DNA of 64,000 bases from Pseudotabrizicola formosa (GCF_002900965.1 NZ_PJOM01000002.1:62001-126000), one strand, 5' to 3'. Numbered from the stretch's first letter, positions 46,701-55,380 are shown. Made by a program: numbers and translations. The notes: a model not told the origin generated them from the sequence alone.

Positions 46701-47856
46701 CCGGCGCTGGCAGGGCGGTGGCGAGCCAGTCGGCAAGGGCGGTGCGGTCGGGCGCGGTGGCCAGCAGGCGCGACAGATCGGCTGTCAGCGCGGCAAGCGG
46801 CGCTGCGGCAGGGGCTGCTGGCGGTGCCAGGACGGGGGGCGTCGGGCCGATGGCTGTGGCCAGAAAGCCTGACAGGCCAAGCCGGGCCGCCGCTGCGACA
46901 AGGGCTGCGTGAACCTGCGGGTCCAGACGGGGCCAGACGCCGGAATGGCAGACATGCTCGATCGCCTGCAGGGCGGCAATATCGTCATTGGCGATGGCAC
47001 CGTTGCGGGTCTGGCGCAGCAGGCCCCGGGCAAGGCCGGTTCGGTCGATGCGCAAAGGCGGGAGGGTGCCGCCGGTCAGCAGGTCGATCATGGCCAGCTC
47101 GGCAGCATCATCGGGGCCTGTGCCCAGCCAGATCCGGCCCGGCAGCAGAACGGCCGCGACGCCCTCGGGCAGGGCAAAGGTATTGGGCAGCGAAGACAGC
47201 GCCTGCGTTGCGGGGCACAAGGCGACCGGTGCCGCTGATCCGGGCAGGATCACCGCATGGCGCGGCGCAGACTGCCCGCGTTGCAGCCGTTCTGCCAGTT
47301 CCATCCGGTCGGTCAGCACCGGACCTGCGCCGGCGCGCAGTTCCTGCCACAGCCGGTCAAAGCTGTGATCCCGGGTTTCGATACTGTCCCAGAGCACGGC
47401 GCCATCGGCGATATAGCCGGTGATCTGGTGCAGCCTTGGATAGCCGCGCCGGAGCAGGAAACGTGCGGTCCGGTCAAACCGGGGCCGGCGGAAAAAGCGG
47501 GCCCGTCGCAGACCGTCGATCTCGACGGTCACGGCATGGGCGTCAAAGGACAGAGTTAAGGGAAAGCGGTGTCTGGGAAAGGGTACGGCAAGGTGGTCTT
47601 CGCGGTGCCAGCCCCTGGCATCTTGCTGGTTGATCACGGCAAGATTGTCGGCAAGGCGCAATGACAGATGGAAGGGAATATCGTTGGGGCCCGCTGCGCA
47701 AAAATTCAGGTTGGCGTAAGGGGTCCAGTCCGGGTCGATCTGGCAGCGGAAGGTGGCACCATTGGTTGTGCGGAACGGGATCATCGGGGGCCTGTCTGCG
47801 GATACTGGTACGGGTACGGATCGGTTATGCGGTGCCGGGCGCAGTGTGGCAATCAT
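43711..47856 (-). CDS. Multidomain protein: galectin-like domain plus two glycosyltransferase domains
   Basis: The 1381 residues show four parts. (1) About 28-145 reads as a galectin-like beta-sandwich: His63 and Arg67 (FHLSLR), Asn76, Trp83 and Glu86 (GWHRED) match key residues of animal galectins with the same His-Arg, Asn-Trp and Trp-Glu spacing. (2) About 150-790 is mostly helical and not recognised. (3) About 800-1050 resembles GT31/Fringe enzymes: VVMSCHPN, the metal motif KVDDDCF (near 886), YADGGSGYLLS, and FMEDKLVGDLLALSGIRV. (4) About 1090-1375 is a GT2-like domain of the PF13704 type: VAIVACLRNEITMLPHFLAH, then MADNGSDDGTLEH and VVADADEL (near 1177). No signal peptide is visible. 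The ATGA start overlaps the stop of the upstream GT2 gene. The galectin assignment is from motif reading only. Confidence 0.8.
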   Translation of the reverse strand: MIATLRPAPHNRSVPVPVSADRPPMIPFRTTNGATFRCQIDPDWTPYANLNFCAAGPNDIPFHLSLRLADNLAVINQQDARGWHREDHLAVPFPRHRFPLTLSFDAHAVTVEIDGLRRARFFRRPRFDRTARFLLRRGYPRLHQITGYIADGAVLWDSIETRDHSFDRLWQELRAGAGPVLTDRMELAERLQRGQSAPRHAVILPGSAAPVALCPATQALSSLPNTFALPEGVAAVLLPGRIWLGTGPDDAAELAMIDLLTGGTLPPLRIDRTGLARGLLRQTRNGAIANDDIAALQAIEHVCHSGVWPRLDPQVHAALVAAAARLGLSGFLATAIGPTPPVLAPPAAPAAAPLAALTADLSRLLATAPDRTALADWLATALPAPAGEDREHLALTLCPSFCERDAFDLLHAAVSARGLPPVRPSDDVGYVSLRLPFQLLDGEHDQVISRMHLLANRHGGWLASAALGWIARAVACPGTLPIPEHQRLGIIDGFCTLLTAQAQDPWGRTPCHGMMDGLLALLGQLARLPPDQRRSIEQTALAAYGLSPRFWSLLPSAADSDTLSAFAPALLAAGQAFARLTDPARSAAALSVLHALNVQGVAAAALCLHSVPDLRESAPWHPDLALRDLFRPGASDDPGFDVRSAISRSQSGTGRAPRSAAFEVLERQLGQTAFDLITAWPDTPPAQRLARLDRVLTDALALAGSGAGHLGLGVSLGLILALREDPAAISLLLAGLRRMVAVAQITPGALTCAAVAPALQAVQANPQLAAPVQAALGLPPLPAGQASPALPPPDAATALFNAVVVVMSCHPNLATRIPALRRGWLADLARLGIPAIVVVGDPTGPAPPDVVCLTAPDDYEGLPQKSLAAIAHVHQHFPGRRMLKVDDDCFLDVEEYFFSLSCLKANYYGRPLARARGQTDRSWHMGKSSSLRGRHDLDKSPEPSTYADGGSGYLLSPRAISALLASAASAEGQRLIQASFMEDKLVGDLLALSGIRVRGEDYRVHVLRRARAGGMLVPKWENTCLPFIGSGVKLAHLDGHDLQDLATRTAKSRRPAAAKLWPTLIPARLGAQSHALDLISPPARLDHARTAPVAIVACLRNEITMLPHFLAHYRALGVTSFLMADNGSDDGTLEHLADQPDVALFTVDSDYRRSHYGVLWQQALLAQRTGLWSVVADADELLTWTADATGNLPDLLLGPDFTDHDAARVFMLDMYPGGPLSDATFADQSPFTAAPYIDRDPFLTTALGRGPFSNAQTYTSATRHRLLPGSRPELFVAQKIAVLRYQPWMRLSDGLHYVAETRPSPRALLFGHFKYTAAFRAKAVAEVARGQHFNNAEEYRKYLTLIREGRETIYDPAISVRWTESPFVQSVLSSGKAASPR

Positions 47857-49583
47857 CCGGCTGGGGGCAAGCGGAAGATTTGGCGCAGGACCGAGGGGGT
47901 GTCGGGGTCAATCACGCCCGCCGTGCCGCACCAGCCGCGCGCTTTGCCAATCTGCCACAGGCGCAGCAGCATCAGCGCGCGTCGCAGGCGGTGCCGGGTG
48001 CCGCGCCGCTGCTCTTGCGCCAGCAAATGGCTGGCCTGGCGCAGGAACAGGCGGCGCGCCCCCCCCGCTGGCAAAAGCGGGGCGAGGGCGGTGCTCCAGC
48101 CGTCAAGCGCTTGCAGGGCGATGTGCAAGGGGGGCGGCGGGACGGGCGGGGGCGCGGCACCCGGGATTTGCGCGCAGGCAACCGGAGCTTGCGCCGCGCA
48201 GAGCCGCAGGGCCCGTTCTGCCAGGCGCAACTGCGGCTGGGGGCTGACGGGTTGGCAGGCGAAGGCCGCCTTGACCAGCAGGGCGTGCCGATCCGGTTTG
48301 AGGTCAAGGGCTGCGTCAGGCGACAGGATGCGGGGCGGCGACAGGGGGCTGGCTTGTGGTTGTGGCGTCGAAGACCGCGTGACCAAGACCGCAGCCAGAT
48401 CGCTGTGCAGCAGGTGACCGGCGATGTCGGCAAGGGCGGCATGATCGACCAGCCCGAACCCGGTCAGGTCAATCATCAGACCTTGCGGAGCCAAGGGCAG
48501 ATCTGCCGTGGCAAGCTGGAAAAGCGGGGCCAAGGGTGACGCAGGGTCTGGCAGAAGGTCAGGCGGGGTGTCTTCCATGCTTTCGCCAAGTCCGGCGGCA
48601 AGGCGGATCGTCACCGGCGGCTGGCCCGACAGGCTGCATGCCTGCAGCGCGTCAAGGTAGCCGTCCCAGGCCCAGTCGGGCGCAAGCTGATGGCGGGCGA
48701 GGAAATCGGCTGCCGCCTGTCGGAACCGTGCGGCACGTTGGGGCGCGCGGATCACCTCCAGCCGTTCGCAGAACAGCCGGGTGGCAAGCCGTGCCAGCCC
48801 GGTATCGGCACCGGATTTGTCGGCGCTGCGAAAAATCTTGGCCGAGCGTTCCAGCACCGGAATCTGTTCAAAAACCCGGTCATCATCGGCGCGGGTGATC
48901 TGGCCGTCGCGGTCCAGCGTGTACAGGTACAGCGGGTCAGACAGATGGTGCAGGACCCGACTTTTGGCAGCAAGGCGCTGAAAGAAGGTGTGATCCTCAT
49001 ACCAGGTGCCTTCATCGAAGCGCAGATCGCCGATGAAGGCGCGCCGGTAGAGCTTGTTCCAGGCAGAGGGAAAATGGCAGATCACCTGCGCCCAATCGTC
49101 CAGCGCAAAGGGCACCGCCTGCGTGCCGGGGCGTGGTTCAGTCTGGCCGTGGATCGCGGAATGCGGATGCCGGCTGCCATCGGGCGTGCAGAAGGCGACA
49201 CCGCTGGCCACCCAATCGGCCCCGGTGCTGTGCAGCGTGTCGTGCAGGCGGCACAGGAAGGTCGGGGCATAGCGGTCGTCCCCGTCCAGAAAGGCAATGA
49301 CCGGGGCGCGGGCGAGATCCAGCCCTGCGTTGCGCGCGCCGGACAGGCCCCGGTTTTCCTGATCGATGAGCCGGAACCTTGGATCGCCGCCAATTGCGGC
49401 AAGGGCCTGCTGGCGGGTGGCGTCGGTGGAACCGTCGTTGATCACCAGCGCCTCGAAGCCCGAAAAGGTCTGGCAGCGGAGCGAGTCAATCGCGGCGCCG
49501 ATGTAGGGGGCCACGTTATAGGCCGGCACGATGACGCTGATCTGAGGGCTGTCGTGCCGGGTCACGTCAGGATGCCGTCGCAC
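47853..49583 (-). CDS. Glycosyltransferase family 2 with an unassigned C-terminal extension
   Basis: The 576 residues begin with a GT-A domain: SVIVPAYNVAPYIGAAIDSL (about 15-34), LVINDGSTDATRQQ, ENRGLSGARNAGLD and the metal motif AFLDGDDRY. The acceptor region GTWYEDHTFFQRLA follows. After about residue 300 the sequence changes to a Pro/Ala/Leu-rich C-terminal region of about 270 residues that I cannot assign (including APPPVPPPPLHIALQALDGW and a basic tail). The start is a GTG at 49583. It is translationally coupled (ATGA) to the galectin-like protein gene, so the two products probably work together. Confidence 0.87.
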   Translation of the reverse strand: MRRHPDVTRHDSPQISVIVPAYNVAPYIGAAIDSLRCQTFSGFEALVINDGSTDATRQQALAAIGGDPRFRLIDQENRGLSGARNAGLDLARAPVIAFLDGDDRYAPTFLCRLHDTLHSTGADWVASGVAFCTPDGSRHPHSAIHGQTEPRPGTQAVPFALDDWAQVICHFPSAWNKLYRRAFIGDLRFDEGTWYEDHTFFQRLAAKSRVLHHLSDPLYLYTLDRDGQITRADDDRVFEQIPVLERSAKIFRSADKSGADTGLARLATRLFCERLEVIRAPQRAARFRQAAADFLARHQLAPDWAWDGYLDALQACSLSGQPPVTIRLAAGLGESMEDTPPDLLPDPASPLAPLFQLATADLPLAPQGLMIDLTGFGLVDHAALADIAGHLLHSDLAAVLVTRSSTPQPQASPLSPPRILSPDAALDLKPDRHALLVKAAFACQPVSPQPQLRLAERALRLCAAQAPVACAQIPGAAPPPVPPPPLHIALQALDGWSTALAPLLPAGGARRLFLRQASHLLAQEQRRGTRHRLRRALMLLRLWQIGKARGWCGTAGVIDPDTPSVLRQIFRLPPAG

Positions 49584-49733
49584 AGCCAGCGTGATGCGAA
49601 ATCGCAGGGGGAACGGGGCGCAGGCAGGTCTGTCATGCCAGCAGACAACACAAAAGCGCGCCGCAATTCCATCAAAAACATGCGCCCGCCGGAACAGGCC
49701 AGCACCAGGGGGGCAGGGTGGGCGGCGGCGGGG

Positions 49734-52256
49734 TCAGATCACCGTGATATGGCTCTCCAGTGCCTGCAGATCGTAAACCCCCAGTAAGTGAACGATCGTG
49801 TCGGACAGGCCGAAATCCAGCACGATGCCATAGGGGGTCACGCTGCCATAGTGCTGCGCGATCTGGCTGCCCGACGGGAAGGTGCCGCGGAACATCCATT
49901 GCGTCAATTGGATCTGGTCGCCTTCGGCCAAGCTGAAATCATGGACAAAGGTATCTTTGTAATAGCGGTAGAACAGGAAAGTGTCCGCGCCGTCATTGCC
50001 CCAGACATGGTCTGTGCCTGCGCCCGAGGCGATCAGGTCGTTGCCGGGGCCGCCCGAGATCACATCATTGCCCGGACCGCCCCAGATCGTGTCATGTCCA
50101 GACCCGCCATGGAGAGTGTCATGGTTCGAGGCGCCGAACAGATCGTCATCGCCGGCAAAGCCGAAGATCAGATCATTGCCGGGACCGCCGCCGATGGTGT
50201 CGAAATGGTCGCCCCCCAGAAGGGTATCATTGCCGGACCCGCCCCAGATTGTGTTCTGGCCGTTGCCGCCGTCCAGCAGGTCGTGCCCCGCGCCGCCACC
50301 GATCAGGTCGTGTCCGTCGCGGGCGCGGATCACATCATTGCCCAGCCCGCCCCAAAGCTGGTTGTTGCCACCGGAGGCAAAGATGAAGTCGTCGCCTGCC
50401 AGACCGAAAACGGTATCGTTGCCCAACCCGCTGTAGATCAGATCATTCCCTGCGCCGCCATCCAGCGAATCAGCGCCCGAGGCACCGGTCATGGTGTCAT
50501 CGCCTTGGGTGCCGGTACGGGTCAGCGGACCTGTGGACCGGTTCTGCCAGCCGGGATCTGTTGACCAGTCTGGCAGACGGGAGAGTTCGGTCGGCCCGTC
50601 GGCCGGGTCGATGCTGCTGCTGCCGGTAAGACCGGTGGCGGGCATGGGCGTGGGCAGAGGGGTGCCGCCATCGTCCCCAGTGCCGCCCGGTTCATCCGGC
50701 GCACCAGGGCTCAGGGCCCCATCACCCTCGCCATGAGCCGAACCGCCCTCGGCGCTTGCGGTGAGGGTGGACACCGGGATGCGCGCCGGGCCGAGCCCGA
50801 CGGGCAAGACCTCCGCCAGCGTCAGCGGGCGGTCGTCGGATGCGAGAATGGTGACCGTCCGGCCATTGAAGGACAGGGTGATGCCGTCGCTGCGGGGCGT
50901 GACGGTCAGCTGCCCGGTATCGCGCAGCATGGGCCAGCCTGTCAGGTCGAGCGCATCGGCCCCCCGTTGGAAATCGGTGATCGTGGTCAGGGTTGCGGCG
51001 TCTCGCAGCACAAAGGTATCGCGTCCTGCGCCTCCGGTCAGACGCGTGCCGGAGGTCTCTGCGATCAGCACATCATCACCGCCGCCCCCGGTCAGACCCT
51101 GATTGGGGGCACCGCTGGTCAGGATATCCGCCCCGCCGGTGCCGGCCAGCGTGGCGCCGTTGCCTGCGCCTGTGATCACGTCACCGAGAGATCCCAGCGG
51201 CCATTCCAGCACCGTCAGCCCGATCTCGGTTTCGCCCCCGACAATGATGAACAGCCGCTCGCCGCTGTGAATGATCTTGACCGCGGTGACATTTGCCAAC
51301 CCGCCGGCAAGGCTGTTTTCCAGCGTCGCAAGGGTTTGCAGGGTGCCGTCCGGCAGCAACCGGAACAGGGTGACGCCATCATCCCCGCCGCCGGCGGCGA
51401 CAAAGACTTGTCCGTTCACGGTCACCGTATCCACCGCGCAGACCGAGGCAAATCGGGTATCGCGGGAGTCGAGCAGGTGATCGGTAATGGTCATCTGCCC
51501 CTGATCCGAGAGACGGATCACGGTCAGGCTGGAGGTGCCGGCAGCAGCCGCGATCACGAAACTCTGGCCGCCCATGGTCACAACATCCAGATCCGAGAGG
51601 GTGGCAACGGCAAGCCCGTCGCTGGCCGCAAGCGATGCGGTGGGGCGCAGGCTGTTTGTCGCCGTGTCATGGCGCAGGGCGGTAAGGCTGTTGCGCGCGG
51701 CATCAATGGCCAGCAGCAGCGGCTGGTCCTGACCGGCGATCTGCACCAGACTGTGGGTACCGCTGGGCATGGCACCGGTGATCGACAGTTCAATCATCGC
51801 GCCACTGCCGGGATCATAGACCGCGACACGGCCGCTGTCTGGGGCCAGAACATAGAGCGGGGCTGCGCTGTCTGGCTGGTCTGCAATCACCATGCGTCCG
51901 GTGAATCCATTTGGCAGGAGCAGCGCAAAGGGCGTGCCGATGCCCCCCGACAGATTGGCGCTCCAGCCGACAAGTCCGCTGCCCGAGGCAAGGCCAAGCA
52001 CAATCGCAGTCGATGTGCCAAGCTGGGCAACCGCCATATCGGTTTCCGCCTGAAGCCCATAGCCGGTGGTCATCGTCCGGACCGCGATCAGGGTCAGGCG
52101 GCCATCTGACCCGATGCCATAGGAGGAAAGGCCCCCGTTGGCTCCGGAATAGGCAAACAGGCGCTCTCCACCCGGTCCGTCCACCAAGGCAAGATCGATG
52201 ATCCCAAGATCAACCGAGTCGTTCCCGCTTGAAAAGCGGTCCACCATGCGCAGCAT
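49734..52256 (-). CDS. RTX calcium-binding protein with N-terminal propeller-like domain
   Basis: The 840 residues have no signal peptide, as expected for type I secretion. About 1-350 contain repeats resembling a beta-propeller (DLALVDGPGGERLFAYSG, then VATLSDLDVVTMGGQSFVI, and FVAAGGGDDGVTLFRLLPDG). A short RTX block lies near 355-420 (GAGNGATLAGTGGADILTSG). A Ser/Gly/Pro-rich linker follows, then a long RTX block near 580-755 with GGxGxDxUx repeats such as GGPGNDLIFGFAGDD. The C-terminus from about 755 (DTFLFYRYYKDTFVHDF) resembles that of the neighbouring protease. The ATG at 52256 follows GGGGGTGG. Upstream in-frame starts to 52478 lack support. No secretion genes are nearby. Confidence 0.85.
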   Translation of the reverse strand: MLRMVDRFSSGNDSVDLGIIDLALVDGPGGERLFAYSGANGGLSSYGIGSDGRLTLIAVRTMTTGYGLQAETDMAVAQLGTSTAIVLGLASGSGLVGWSANLSGGIGTPFALLLPNGFTGRMVIADQPDSAAPLYVLAPDSGRVAVYDPGSGAMIELSITGAMPSGTHSLVQIAGQDQPLLLAIDAARNSLTALRHDTATNSLRPTASLAASDGLAVATLSDLDVVTMGGQSFVIAAAAGTSSLTVIRLSDQGQMTITDHLLDSRDTRFASVCAVDTVTVNGQVFVAAGGGDDGVTLFRLLPDGTLQTLATLENSLAGGLANVTAVKIIHSGERLFIIVGGETEIGLTVLEWPLGSLGDVITGAGNGATLAGTGGADILTSGAPNQGLTGGGGDDVLIAETSGTRLTGGAGRDTFVLRDAATLTTITDFQRGADALDLTGWPMLRDTGQLTVTPRSDGITLSFNGRTVTILASDDRPLTLAEVLPVGLGPARIPVSTLTASAEGGSAHGEGDGALSPGAPDEPGGTGDDGGTPLPTPMPATGLTGSSSIDPADGPTELSRLPDWSTDPGWQNRSTGPLTRTGTQGDDTMTGASGADSLDGGAGNDLIYSGLGNDTVFGLAGDDFIFASGGNNQLWGGLGNDVIRARDGHDLIGGGAGHDLLDGGNGQNTIWGGSGNDTLLGGDHFDTIGGGPGNDLIFGFAGDDDLFGASNHDTLHGGSGHDTIWGGPGNDVISGGPGNDLIASGAGTDHVWGNDGADTFLFYRYYKDTFVHDFSLAEGDQIQLTQWMFRGTFPSGSQIAQHYGSVTPYGIVLDFGLSDTIVHLLGVYDLQALESHITVI
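49985..50510 (-). repeat. RTX nonapeptide repeat block
   Basis: The coding sequence contains more than fifteen imperfect 27-base repeats encoding GGxGNDxIx-type calcium-binding nonapeptides (about residues 582-757 of the RTX protein). These are coding repeats for calcium-induced folding after secretion, not a DNA repeat array. Confidence 0.85.
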
Positions 52257-52530
52257 GCGCCACCCCCGACCCATAACACCCAACCGGCAGGCTTGAGGGG
52301 TGGCGGGCTGCGGGCAGGGCGCAATTCCGGCCAAATCCGGGCCATTGCGCCGTAATTTCGGAAAGGTTGATGAAAGCCCTTTGGTGTTTTGGCCTGCCGG
52401 GCGGGGCCTGTGGGCCCCAAGCTGCGGTGCGACGCTGGATCGCGGTGGCCGGTTTGGCGCTGTTAGCACAATGGCCACCTTTGCCCTTTACGTGGGAGTG
52501 GCGGGTGCATGACAACGGGCTGGATATCTG

Positions 52531-54663
52531 ATGGCGAAAGACAGCGTTCTGGGTCCGGGTCTGCGGGATGCCTGCATGGTCATCCGCCACGCTGGGGTGG
52601 AAATCGGCGATGTCCCAGCATCAGTGGCCACATCGGCGCGGGTTGCGGTGGGTGACACATTCACCGGCAGTCTGACTGCCGGCGACAGGGATTGGGTCGC
52701 GGTCGGCCTGACCGCCGGGCAGGCCTATGTCTTCACAGCCTTTGGCACGGGCGGTGGGGTGGGGCTGTCCGATCCGCAGCTTGTGCTGCGGGACGTCAGT
52801 GGCACGTCAGTTGCGTTCAATGATGATGCGGAAGCCGACAATGCCACGTCGATGCTGCGATTTACTCCTTTGACCAGTGGCACATATTTTCTGGATGTCG
52901 GCGGGACGGGCGGCGCGCAGGGCCAGTACACATTGCGCACGGCGACGGATATATTCACCATTGCGCAAATCGCCAGCCAGCTGACAGAGTCCGGATGGGG
53001 CGTCGCCAGATCGGCCCTGACGCTCGAGGCGATCCGGACTGGTCTTCCGGTCACCGTTGATCTGAGCGCCTTGTCCGCGCAGGGGCAGGATGTGGCACGC
53101 ATGGCGCTGGAGATCTGGTCTGTCACCACCGGTGTGGTCTTTGCTGAGACTGCTGCGGCAGGGGCCACCATCCTGTTTGACGATGATGATCCGCGCTATG
53201 GCAGCGGTCTTTACGCCTTTGCCGGCCCAAATGCGATCTACCCGGATGGAACCTATGGCAGTGCCAAGGTAACGGTCAGCACGGGGTGGCTTGATGCCTA
53301 CGGGGCGAGCTTCGGCAGCTATGGCTATTTCACCTATCTGCATGAACTCGGCCACGCGCTGGGGCTGGGCCATGCCGGCTTTTACAATGGCAGCGCCCGC
53401 TATGGGGTCGACAATCACTATCGCAACGACAGCACCCAGATGACGATCATGTCGTATTTCGATGTGGCTGCGAACAGCTTTGTCGAGGCGACCTATTTTC
53501 AGCCGATCACGCCGATGGCGGCGGATCTTGCGGCGATTGCCTCCCTGTACCCGGGCTTGCCTGCGGTCTTTGCCGGCGACACCGTCTGGGGCGCGCAGTC
53601 CAACGTCTCGGGGCGCTTGGGCACGTCGATGGCGGTGATGTTTGACGGTCTGGCCCGGCCAGCATGGATGGACCCGGCCGAGCCCTTCGGCCTGACAATC
53701 GTCGATCACGGGGGCTGGGACCGGATGGCGTTCGGCGCGACCCATGCCGCGCAGCTGATCGACATGCGGCAGGGCGGGGTGTCGGATGTGTATGGCGCGC
53801 GGGGCACGGTGGTCGTTGCGCTGGGGAGCGTGATCGAGGAGGCCCATGGCGGGCAGGGGGCTGACACCATCCACGGCAACGACGCCGACAACCTGATCCG
53901 GGGCCATGACGGCGCGGATTTCATCATCGGGAATGCGGGGCATGATACGCTCTTTGGCGGCGGCGGGGATGACATCATCTGGGCCTCGCTCGGGAATGAC
54001 AGTGTGGATGCAGGGTCAGGCGCGGATGAGGTCTGGGGCGGTCCCGGCAATGATACGCTGAAGGGTTGCGACGGGAATGACACCCTGGGCGGGGCGGGTG
54101 GCAATGACCGCCTGTCCGGTGACGCGGGCGATGATAGGCTCTGGGGCGGGGCTGGGCGTGATCTGCTCTATGGTGGCAGCGGCGGGGATGAACTGGCGGG
54201 TGGTGCGGGCAATGACACGGTTTACGGCGGTGATGGTCATGACACCGTCTTTGGAGCCATGGCCGATGATCTGATCTTTGGCGAAGCGGGCGATGATCTG
54301 ATCTGGGCCGGTCAGGGCAATGACACGGTTTATGGCGGCGATGGCAATGACACCCTTGCGCCAGGAGGGGGCGATGATGTCGTGACAGGGGGGGCGGGTG
54401 CCGATGTATTCGTGTTCCACGCCAACAATGGCACAACGCAGATCACCGACTTTCTGGCCAGCGACGGCGATCTGCTGCACCTGTCAGCCTGGCTGTGGCA
54501 GGCGCAATTCGGGGCGCTGTCGGTGGAACAGGTTGAGCTGAGTTTTGGCCGGCTGGATGGCGATGGATTCGTGTTGTTGGAATTTGAGGCCGCAAACACG
54601 TGGATTTCGCTGGTTGGCCTGGGTGATCTTGACGGGTTGCATCAGGCCATCGTCATCATCTGA
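52531..54663 (+). CDS. Serralysin-like RTX metalloprotease (M10 family)
   Basis: The 710-residue protein has four parts. (1) Residues about 30-140 look like a bacterial pre-peptidase (PPC) domain (GDTFTGSLTAGDRDWVAVGL, then GTYFLDVGGTGGAQGQYTLR). (2) A metzincin catalytic domain carries the zinc motif HELGHALGLGH (His271, Glu272, His275, His281) and the Met-turn IMSYF (Met307). (3) RTX repeats span about 438-625. (4) A C-terminal domain ends LHQAIVII, typical of type I secretion substrates. No Sec signal is visible. It should be a secreted calcium-dependent protease. The ATG at 52531 is used; an internal ATG at 52576 is possible. Confidence 0.9.
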   Translation: MAKDSVLGPGLRDACMVIRHAGVEIGDVPASVATSARVAVGDTFTGSLTAGDRDWVAVGLTAGQAYVFTAFGTGGGVGLSDPQLVLRDVSGTSVAFNDDAEADNATSMLRFTPLTSGTYFLDVGGTGGAQGQYTLRTATDIFTIAQIASQLTESGWGVARSALTLEAIRTGLPVTVDLSALSAQGQDVARMALEIWSVTTGVVFAETAAAGATILFDDDDPRYGSGLYAFAGPNAIYPDGTYGSAKVTVSTGWLDAYGASFGSYGYFTYLHELGHALGLGHAGFYNGSARYGVDNHYRNDSTQMTIMSYFDVAANSFVEATYFQPITPMAADLAAIASLYPGLPAVFAGDTVWGAQSNVSGRLGTSMAVMFDGLARPAWMDPAEPFGLTIVDHGGWDRMAFGATHAAQLIDMRQGGVSDVYGARGTVVVALGSVIEEAHGGQGADTIHGNDADNLIRGHDGADFIIGNAGHDTLFGGGGDDIIWASLGNDSVDAGSGADEVWGGPGNDTLKGCDGNDTLGGAGGNDRLSGDAGDDRLWGGAGRDLLYGGSGGDELAGGAGNDTVYGGDGHDTVFGAMADDLIFGEAGDDLIWAGQGNDTVYGGDGNDTLAPGGGDDVVTGGAGADVFVFHANNGTTQITDFLASDGDLLHLSAWLWQAQFGALSVEQVELSFGRLDGDGFVLLEFEAANTWISLVGLGDLDGLHQAIVII
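53846..54404 (+). repeat. RTX nonapeptide repeat block of the metalloprotease
   Basis: Imperfect 27-base repeats encode GGxGxDxUx units (for example GGAGNDTVYGGDGHDTVFG and GGDGNDTLAPGGGDDVVTG) in residues about 438-625. They form the calcium-binding beta-roll of the secreted protease. Confidence 0.85.
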
Positions 54664-54692
54664 TCCGCCCCGCGCATTCCTTGCTCCGCAGG

Positions 54693-55346
54693 TCACTTCA
54701 TCAATGCGGCATGCGCGGCGAGTGCGGCTTTGACATCGTCGAAATAGCTGAGCTTGCCCGTGTCGAGCAGAATGGCCGCGTCGCAAAACCTGAGGATATC
54801 CGAGGTGTTGTGGCTGACCAGCACCGCGCTGGAGGTTTTCATGCGCTCGGCAAAGACTGCCGCGCTTTTCTCGCGAAAGCGGGCGTCGCCCACGGCGGTG
54901 ACCTCGTCGACCAGATAAGTGTCAAAGGCGATGCCCATGGAGACGCCAAAGGCGAGCCGCGAATACATGCCAGAAGAATAGGTGCTCATCGGCATGTGGA
55001 AGTGTTTGCCAAGCTCGGCAAAGTCTTCGACAAAGCTGATCAGCGTTTCGGTATCGACGCCGTAAACGCGGGCGATGAACTTGGTGTTTTGCGCCCCGGT
55101 CAGATCGCGGTGAAAGCTGCCCGCAAATCCAACCGGCCATGACACACTGCCCTGCACCAGAACGCGGCCGGTGGTGGGTGGCATCGTGCCCGCGATGATC
55201 TTGAGCAGCGTCGATTTGCCAGCCCCGTTGCGCCCCAGCAGCGCCAGTGATTTTCCGGTGGGCAGCACCAGGTTCAGGTTGTCCAGCACCTGATGCCATT
55301 CCCCCCTGACCCAGAACCCCTTTGACAGGTTTTCGAACACCATCAT
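54693..55346 (-). CDS. kpsT: Polysaccharide export ABC transporter ATP-binding protein (KpsT-like)
   Basis: The 217-residue ATPase powers export of capsular polysaccharide. Walker A is LLGRNGAGKSTLLK, the signature is TYSSGMYSRLAFGVSMG, and Walker B with the D-loop is TYLVDEVTAVGD. The short length and the GMxxRLAF signature are typical of KpsT/CtrD rather than O-antigen Wzt proteins with a long C-terminal domain. GGGAGGG precedes the two adjacent ATGs. It follows the kpsE-like gene by 34 bases on the same strand. Confidence 0.93.
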   Translation of the reverse strand: MMVFENLSKGFWVRGEWHQVLDNLNLVLPTGKSLALLGRNGAGKSTLLKIIAGTMPPTTGRVLVQGSVSWPVGFAGSFHRDLTGAQNTKFIARVYGVDTETLISFVEDFAELGKHFHMPMSTYSSGMYSRLAFGVSMGIAFDTYLVDEVTAVGDARFREKSAAVFAERMKTSSAVLVSHNTSDILRFCDAAILLDTGKLSYFDDVKAALAAHAALMK

Positions 55347-55380
55347 GGCCGGTCACCCTCCCGGCACGGCCATCCAGACA

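Noticed and set aside
49985-54404. Regular repeats as a CRISPR array
   Set aside because: The repeats are 27-base coding units for RTX nonapeptides, without constant repeat and variable spacer structure.
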